From NCBI GenBank assembly GCA_900128395.1, contig LT650041.1, forward strand, positions 1-10,134: 10,134 nucleotides of DNA, given 5' to 3'. The translations under genes were made by a program, and so were the position numbers. The notes below the pieces were generated by a model, which was given only the letters and a program-made list of their open reading frames with translations, was not told where the DNA came from and made no database searches. This document shows, in pieces, positions 5,555 to 10,134 of the stretch. The DNA comes from Stramenopiles sp. TOSAG23-2. Its lineage: Eukaryota; Sar. Position 1 is the stretch's first letter. Each line of letters starts with the position of its first letter.

Positions 5555-8500
5555 CATTTAAATTTGATTTTCTATAACTATTATTATCATTGCCAAAACT
5601 AATACTACTTGTAAGAAAATGATTTGGACTTTCTGCTTTTATATGATTTTGAACATTATGTGAGCTATTATCATATACGACTTTACCACTATGACCACCA
5701 AAATTGCCATGCTTTTCAAATCGTTTTTGTTCTGCTGTACGCATTGCTGGGGCAATGTTCAATGGTCTACCCCATGGATCTAATCGTTGTTTACTGTCGA
5801 TATCTTCATATCTACTTTCAGTGCCTTGTGCAACTTTTGGCTTAGGTGTTTTTGCACCTAATGATGCAACTACATGACGATCATTCATTCCACGCCATGA
5901 ATTGCCACCAGGACTTGTAATTTTAAAACCATCAACAGTTTTATCATGAGAAGATGTGCTAAATGTACCATGTTGACTTAATGCATTGAAAAAATCATTA
6001 TATTTTACATAACCATCTTTGTTTTTTTCCAATTTTTTTACAACCCAATTTAATTCTTGAGAACGAAATAAATGAGAACATTCATTTGCTAATGCATTTG
6101 TAAATTGATTAACGGAAACTTTTCCTGAATTAATATTATCATAGCTAGCTAAACGTCTTTGCAGCGCTGCTTTGCGAGCAGACACGACATCGCCCATTTT
6201 ACGCATTAATTTTACTTCTTCTTGCGTTTTTGGGATCCATTCACTTAGTTTTCCATTTGCACCAGAATCGTAACCTTGTCTAGTTGGAGAATTGATACGG
6301 CCATCATTCGTTTTACCTTGATGATCATAGTGATCTAATAAATCGCTTCTATTGTATTGTTTCATTGCTTTGTAATCATGATACACTCTCTTTGTATGCT
6401 GTTGCAAAGCACTTTTATTTTGATATCCAATGTTCCAAGAACCATTATATATACCAATATGGCTCGTTAAATGCGGACGACGTTTCAATTCACTATATTC
6501 ATGGCGTAACAAATTTTGGAAATCTTCTACACGGACATGACCTCTATCGTCTCCTCCTAGTTTTTCAATTAATAATTTAGTCTCTTCATTTGATAACCCA
6601 ACTTCCGTATGTTTATGCAATACTTTTTTAAAATCTGCGTTTGTAATCTCCCCATCGCCATTATAATCGCATGCACGCAAATCATCATTTAATGGACCAT
6701 CATCACCATAAATGGTACTACCACTTTCCATGACACGTTGCATAACTTTTTGCATAATCTGTTTCTGTATTTTTTGTTCTTTCGATAAAAAGCCACTGTT
6801 TAAATAACTATAATTTTTATTATCAGTATTTTCTTGGTAAATTGTCATTTTATTACGTCGAACATAATCAGCATCTTCAAAATCATCAACCGGCGTCATA
6901 CCACTACCAATATGCGATTCGTGGGATTTCATTGGTTGATCTAATGCATCAACAAAGTCGCTATATTTAATTTCCCCATATTTATTTCCCATGTTTTTTG
7001 TTAAAGATCGCAATACTTGTTGATCGTTCTCATCTAGTCTTACACCCATCTCGCCCAAACCACGCATTAAAGTTTTATGACTTACATAACCTTTTTGTTC
7101 CTCGTCTAACGATTTTAAAAGATCTTTATATTTCCATGCACGCCCTCTAATACCGTCCCGTAATTTTGAAAATGTATTTTCGTTCTGTTTTTCCTTTTCA
7201 GAATATGAAAGGTTTCCCTCCCTCGGTGCTGTTCTAGATAATACGTCGGTTAGATGGTAGTAATCGATTTGTCCAGAGCCAGCTGCATCGAAATGTCTAG
7301 TCAAATCACGCATTTCTGCTTTGTTCAAACGTATTCCTAAAGATGTCCTCAACGTGCGGAAAAAATCATCGTATGATAATGCCCCGTCTCTATCTCTGTC
7401 GGCTACTCGCAATGCAGCCTTTAATCGAGTTGCGCTACCACGACTTTCGCTACGTAATTTTTCTTGCAAGGATTGTAAAGAATGTAAATCCTGACCTTCC
7501 ATATATTTCACACCGCCCTCCTTGTCTTCACGATTTAATAATTGAATTTGAACCATTTTTGACACTTCAGATTGTTTCGCATGCATACCTGCAGTTGCCC
7601 ATGGCAAAGAACTATATGATGTTTTTCCTAATTCCCCATCTTGGATATTTCTATCCGATGCTAATGGTCTTTCCCCGGGTGGCACTGGTTCTACCGTAAT
7701 TCTACCCGTTTTGAAAGTATGCGAATTTCCAGGCTTAATTTGTAGTGCATTAATAGCATCTGAATAATTAATTTCACCTGTACCTTCTGGATCTAACTCT
7801 TTCATTAAAGACTGAATATCTTTTGCACCCATATATCTTAAAGCATTCCTGAATTCATTTGTTTGTAATTGACCATCATAATTGTCATCAAATGAACGAA
7901 ACATTTTCATCAATTTCTGCTCATCTTTCACACGGCCACGTATGTTTGCACTATTCATCCTTGGAATAAATGACGAGCCAGATTTAGAACGCAAACGTTT
8001 TACCATGATAGGATCAGCAGTGCCACTACCAACTGGCAATAAACCTTCCATTGGTCTTAATGGTACTTTTTGCCCATGGCGATCACGAAATGGATCTTGT
8101 GTTGAATCATCCCATGCATCTTCCCGCATACGATTCCATACAATTTCGTCTGATCGCTCTGCCATTCGTTCACGATGAATCATGTCATTCAACTGACGTT
8201 GACTTACTTGTGCATCTCCGTTCCAATCTCTACCTTGCATATTTGATTGTATTTGATATGCTGGACTTAAACTTCGTCGATCTAATTCTTTATGTGCTGC
8301 TGGATTTCGTGAACTTTTATTTAATCGTGCATCAACCATGCTACCCGGACGTCTCATTCCATAATTATTTTCCTCCGCTTTTCGTTGCTTTTCTTCACGT
8401 GCTTTTAAGCTTCTTTCATGAACATAATCACGTTGCGACGAGCCTTTCATTGCTTTTAACGCGTTTGCACTTGCATGGTTATCAATATGTGAACTTTCTA

Positions 8501-9209
8501 CCTTGCTATATCGTTTTAAATGTGTATGACGTTCTCCTATTTTTGCAGAATTCATGGAAGCAGGCGAGGACATGGATCTTGCCATTCGTTGTTCAACATC
8601 TGCACCTAAAGATCTTTGTGGTGCTTGCATATTTGTTGCTTGAGCTTGTGGCGGTGGTGGTGGTGGCGGCGGTGGTTGTGCGCCTCGTCCTCCTGGTAAT
8701 CCAACATTTGTTGCTGAAGTTAAAGAATTTTTTCTATTCATATGTTGTTTTTGTGCATTTGACATTCTTTGTTGTTGTTGTGTCGCACGTGGCATCATTT
8801 GTGAAAATTGTTGACTTGGTGATTGTTGCATAGGGCTAAAATTAGATTGCGGCATTGAATATTCACTTAAACCTTGTTTATATCTTTGCTCTAACATTCT
8901 AGTCGTAGTAGATGGCGAGGAGGATTGGTTTGGATATTGATATGCTTTATTTGTATATTGTTGTGGTGGTGATTTAGGTACATCTGGTGTTCCCCATGTA
9001 CCAATTGCTTGTCCATAATGTTGTATTGGCACGTTTCTCATATGTTTATATCTTTGCTCTAACATTCTAGTCGTAGTAGATGGCGAGGAGGATTGGTTTG
9101 GATATTGATATGCTTTATTTGTATATTGTTGTGGTGGTGATTTAGGTACATCTGGTGTTCCCCATGTACCAATTGCTTGTCCATAATGTTGTATTGGCAC
9201 GTTTCTCAT
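5436..9209 (-). CDS. Large multi-EF-hand calcium-binding protein (1257 aa)
   Basis: A single uninterrupted frame starts at 9209 in a good context (AAACATGAG). Residues 1-112 are two copies of a Gln/Tyr/Pro-rich 56-residue unit. Then follow Gln-rich sequence, nine prolines (179-187) and a basic, charged region to about 420. Ten EF-hand-like loops come next in five pairs: 441-452 and 473-484; 604-615 and 641-652; 702-713 and 740-751; 848-859 and 885-896; 1024-1035 and 1061-1072. Loops 441 (DDNYDGQLQTNE), 604 (DRDRDGALSYDD) and 848 (DYNGDGEITNAD) keep the Ca-ligand pattern with Gly6. The others lack ligands, so they are probably structural or weak. There is no signal peptide, membrane segment, kinase or protease domain. 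Long proteins with serial degenerate EF-hands include EFCAB6-like axonemal proteins; a cytoskeletal or flagellar scaffold role is inference. Both ends carry recent tandem duplications. Confidence 0.85.
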   Translation of the reverse strand: MRNVPIQHYGQAIGTWGTPDVPKSPPQQYTNKAYQYPNQSSSPSTTTRMLEQRYKHMRNVPIQHYGQAIGTWGTPDVPKSPPQQYTNKAYQYPNQSSSPSTTTRMLEQRYKQGLSEYSMPQSNFSPMQQSPSQQFSQMMPRATQQQQRMSNAQKQHMNRKNSLTSATNVGLPGGRGAQPPPPPPPPPQAQATNMQAPQRSLGADVEQRMARSMSSPASMNSAKIGERHTHLKRYSKVESSHIDNHASANALKAMKGSSQRDYVHERSLKAREEKQRKAEENNYGMRRPGSMVDARLNKSSRNPAAHKELDRRSLSPAYQIQSNMQGRDWNGDAQVSQRQLNDMIHRERMAERSDEIVWNRMREDAWDDSTQDPFRDRHGQKVPLRPMEGLLPVGSGTADPIMVKRLRSKSGSSFIPRMNSANIRGRVKDEQKLMKMFRSFDDNYDGQLQTNEFRNALRYMGAKDIQSLMKELDPEGTGEINYSDAINALQIKPGNSHTFKTGRITVEPVPPGERPLASDRNIQDGELGKTSYSSLPWATAGMHAKQSEVSKMVQIQLLNREDKEGGVKYMEGQDLHSLQSLQEKLRSESRGSATRLKAALRVADRDRDGALSYDDFFRTLRTSLGIRLNKAEMRDLTRHFDAAGSGQIDYYHLTDVLSRTAPREGNLSYSEKEKQNENTFSKLRDGIRGRAWKYKDLLKSLDEEQKGYVSHKTLMRGLGEMGVRLDENDQQVLRSLTKNMGNKYGEIKYSDFVDALDQPMKSHESHIGSGMTPVDDFEDADYVRRNKMTIYQENTDNKNYSYLNSGFLSKEQKIQKQIMQKVMQRVMESGSTIYGDDGPLNDDLRACDYNGDGEITNADFKKVLHKHTEVGLSNEETKLLIEKLGGDDRGHVRVEDFQNLLRHEYSELKRRPHLTSHIGIYNGSWNIGYQNKSALQQHTKRVYHDYKAMKQYNRSDLLDHYDHQGKTNDGRINSPTRQGYDSGANGKLSEWIPKTQEEVKLMRKMGDVVSARKAALQRRLASYDNINSGKVSVNQFTNALANECSHLFRSQELNWVVKKLEKNKDGYVKYNDFFNALSQHGTFSTSSHDKTVDGFKITSPGGNSWRGMNDRHVVASLGAKTPKPKVAQGTESRYEDIDSKQRLDPWGRPLNIAPAMRTAEQKRFEKHGNFGGHSGKVVYDNSSHNVQNHIKAESPNHFLTSSISFGNDNNSYRKSNLNVRTTSTSASDTNNKNKVRHNISPSKIVRCKIGPPSNNIY
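8649..8675 (-). repeat. Polyproline-encoding GGT/GGC run
   Basis: Nine consecutive proline codons (residues 179-187) appear on the plus strand as GGTGG/GGCGG repeats. This proline tract is a possible profilin- or SH3-type ligand, though no partner can be inferred. Confidence 0.7.
8875..9209. repeat. Perfect 168-bp in-frame duplication of the EF-hand gene's 5' end
   Basis: 8875-9041 recurs at 9043-9209 with no visible difference. The unit begins at the start codon, so the protein opens with two identical 56-residue units, each starting MRNVPIQHYG. The outer ATG (9209) has A at -3. The inner ATG (9041) sits in a CAT|ATG context and may be a secondary start giving a 1201-residue form. Confidence 0.93.
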
Positions 9210-9493
9210 GTTTGATATTTTTGTTTACAATATTTCTATACCGAAAGGTAATTACGATATGGGTGTTATTTACCAAATATAATCTACTATTTGTATTAAC
9301 GTATATATATATATATATATATATCACACATTAAGATACACACACAGACAGAGGGCGGCGATGTACATATTTACAATGCACATTCCCACACCATCACAAT
9401 TAATCAATTATTATTATTATTTAAATATATATAAGTTAGGCCTTTTATTGTAGAAAAGAAGAAGCAGCCCATATTATGATTTTGATGAGTTTT
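9210..9493. other. Promoter / 5' UTR region of the EF-hand gene
   Basis: An AT-rich region with a (TA)11-12 microsatellite at 9302-9324 and an ACAC/ACAG patch at 9338-9352. A reverse-strand frame through the TA run that enters the EF-hand N-terminus out of frame is not credible. No specific TATA or initiator can be assigned among the many TA words. Confidence 0.4.
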
Positions 9494-9512
9494 AGTACTA
9501 TTCACCTGCTAA
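9494..9512 (+). promoter_or_regulatory. Second copy of the dispersed 19-bp motif
   Basis: AGTACTATTCACCTGCTAA lies 285 bp upstream of the EF-hand start codon. It differs at two positions from the minus-strand copy at 5122-5140 and shares TATTCACCTGCTA or ATTCACCTGCTA with the three array units that follow. Confidence 0.4.
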
Positions 9513-9598
9513 TTTGGACGGGGATAAGAGGCCGACTGATAATTCTAGAATAATGAAAAATGTCGAACCGATAAATTTTTTTTTGTTTTTTCTTTCAT

Positions 9599-9919
9599 TG
9601 TTCAAAAACCTTAACCTGTGGTGCACAGTATTCACCTGCTATATTAATATATACATGATATATTTGATAGGCAAAATATAAAATATAGTATATCATAAGT
9701 AAGAAGTTCTGTTCAAAAACCTTAACCTGTGGTGTGCGCAGTATTCACCTGCTATATATACTGTATATTTGATAGGTATAATATAAAATATAGTATATCA
9801 TAAGTAAGAAGTTCTGTTCAAAAACCTGTTTGGTGCACACAGTATTCACCTGCTATCGCTATACATGTACCATTTGATAGGTATAATATAAAATATAGTA
9901 TATCATAAGTACGAAGTTC
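9599..9919. repeat. Three-unit tandem array, ~105-111 bp period
   Basis: Units at 9599-9709, 9710-9814 and 9815-9919 each begin TGTTCAAAAACCT and carry CAGTATTCACCTGCTAT. Each continues through TTTGATAGG and AATATAAAATATAGTATATC and ends AAGTA(A/C)GAAGTTC. The start, the CACCTGC core and the last ~45 bases are conserved, whereas the segment between core and tail varies in sequence and length, and so does the GTGGTGCACA part. This is unlike the near-perfect duplications elsewhere in the window and implies greater age or selection on the blocks. Confidence 0.9.
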
Positions 9920-9954
9920 ATGCTAATTTTATAGCAGATAGCAGGTGAATACTG
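9840..9954. repeat. Inverted repeat, 18-bp perfect arms
   Basis: CAGTATTCACCTGCTATC at 9840-9857 is matched exactly by its reverse complement at 9937-9954, leaving a 79-base loop. The right arm lies just outside the last array unit, so one copy of the motif has been inverted or the element ends there. GAATACTG is followed by another near copy (GAATACTG at 9955-9963). Confidence 0.85.
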
Positions 9955-9963
9955 GAATACTGT

Positions 9964-10134
9964 GAACTGTGAACCATGAAGTTTGTGTTTGGATAATTTA
10001 CACATTCAAGTATAACTTTATTTATAGTCATCATTGATTTATTGATAGGACAAAAATGGAATTATCGTACAAAAATCTAAAATGGCGCAGATTAGCATAC
10101 CAATAACATTAGTGCTATTTATATACTAAATAGG
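9964..10134. other. Right flank, nothing identified
   Basis: AT-rich, with no frame above about 20 codons that looks coding and no repeats shared with the rest of the window apart from the short TGTGAACTGTGAACC doublet at about 9961-9975. Confidence 0.35.

Noticed and set aside
8051-8833. A 260-codon plus-strand frame opposite the EF-hand gene
   Set aside because: It is antisense to a clear 1257-residue coding frame with EF-hand motifs. Its Leu/Val/His-rich translation, with poly-Val from the GGT run, is typical of a shadow frame.
9599-9919. CRISPR array
   Set aside because: There are only three units, with conserved blocks inside longer diverged units and no constant short repeat with unique equal-length spacers. 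The surroundings are eukaryotic and no cas genes are present.

Overview
The window looks like nuclear DNA from an AT-rich microbial eukaryote. There are no Shine-Dalgarno sites or operons. Gene spacing is wide and AT-rich, with many TA microsatellites. Candidate GT-AG introns have pyrimidine-rich acceptors, proteins carry Ser/Asn/Gln homopolymers, and TAA, TAG and TGA all act as stops in the ordinary code. I cannot name the lineage. A multi-EF-hand protein and RPNTAP-type motifs would suit a flagellated protist, but that is inference only.

Layout, left to right. (1) 323-905 (+): an unrecognised gene of about 156 residues whose frame is broken by a 112-bp tandem duplication. A minus-strand exon candidate (805-1087) overlaps its 3' end. 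(2) 1091-1806: AT-rich sequence with a 55-bp direct repeat and duplicated donor-like sites, leading to a terminal exon at 1807-2070 (+). (3) 2474-3400 (+): a protein with a signal peptide, low-complexity linkers and a C-terminal alpha-crystallin/Hsp20-like domain, with a heat-shock-element-like site about 80 bp upstream. (4) 4742-4123 (-): a two-exon gene of about 159 residues, where the second exon was found by joining a GTAAGT donor to a TTTAG acceptor in phase. Its 3' end has been duplicated repeatedly through 3587-4188. (5) 9209-5436 (-): a 1257-residue protein with a Pro/Gln-rich N-terminus and ten EF-hand-like loops in five pairs. (6) 9494-9954: a roughly 105-111 bp tandem array with a motif that also occurs upstream of the neighbouring minus-strand gene.

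The outstanding feature is a recurrent pattern of short, near-identical tandem duplications (87, 100, 112, 131 and 168 bp), almost all touching the beginning or end of a gene. Two keep the frame (87, 168). One replaces only the last few residues (100). One duplicates the terminal coding exon (131). One breaks the frame in a way that splicing at an AG|GT inside the repeat would exactly repair (112). They may reflect a real, recent duplication process, possibly one that creates introns or isoforms, or a systematic assembly error. Long reads would decide.
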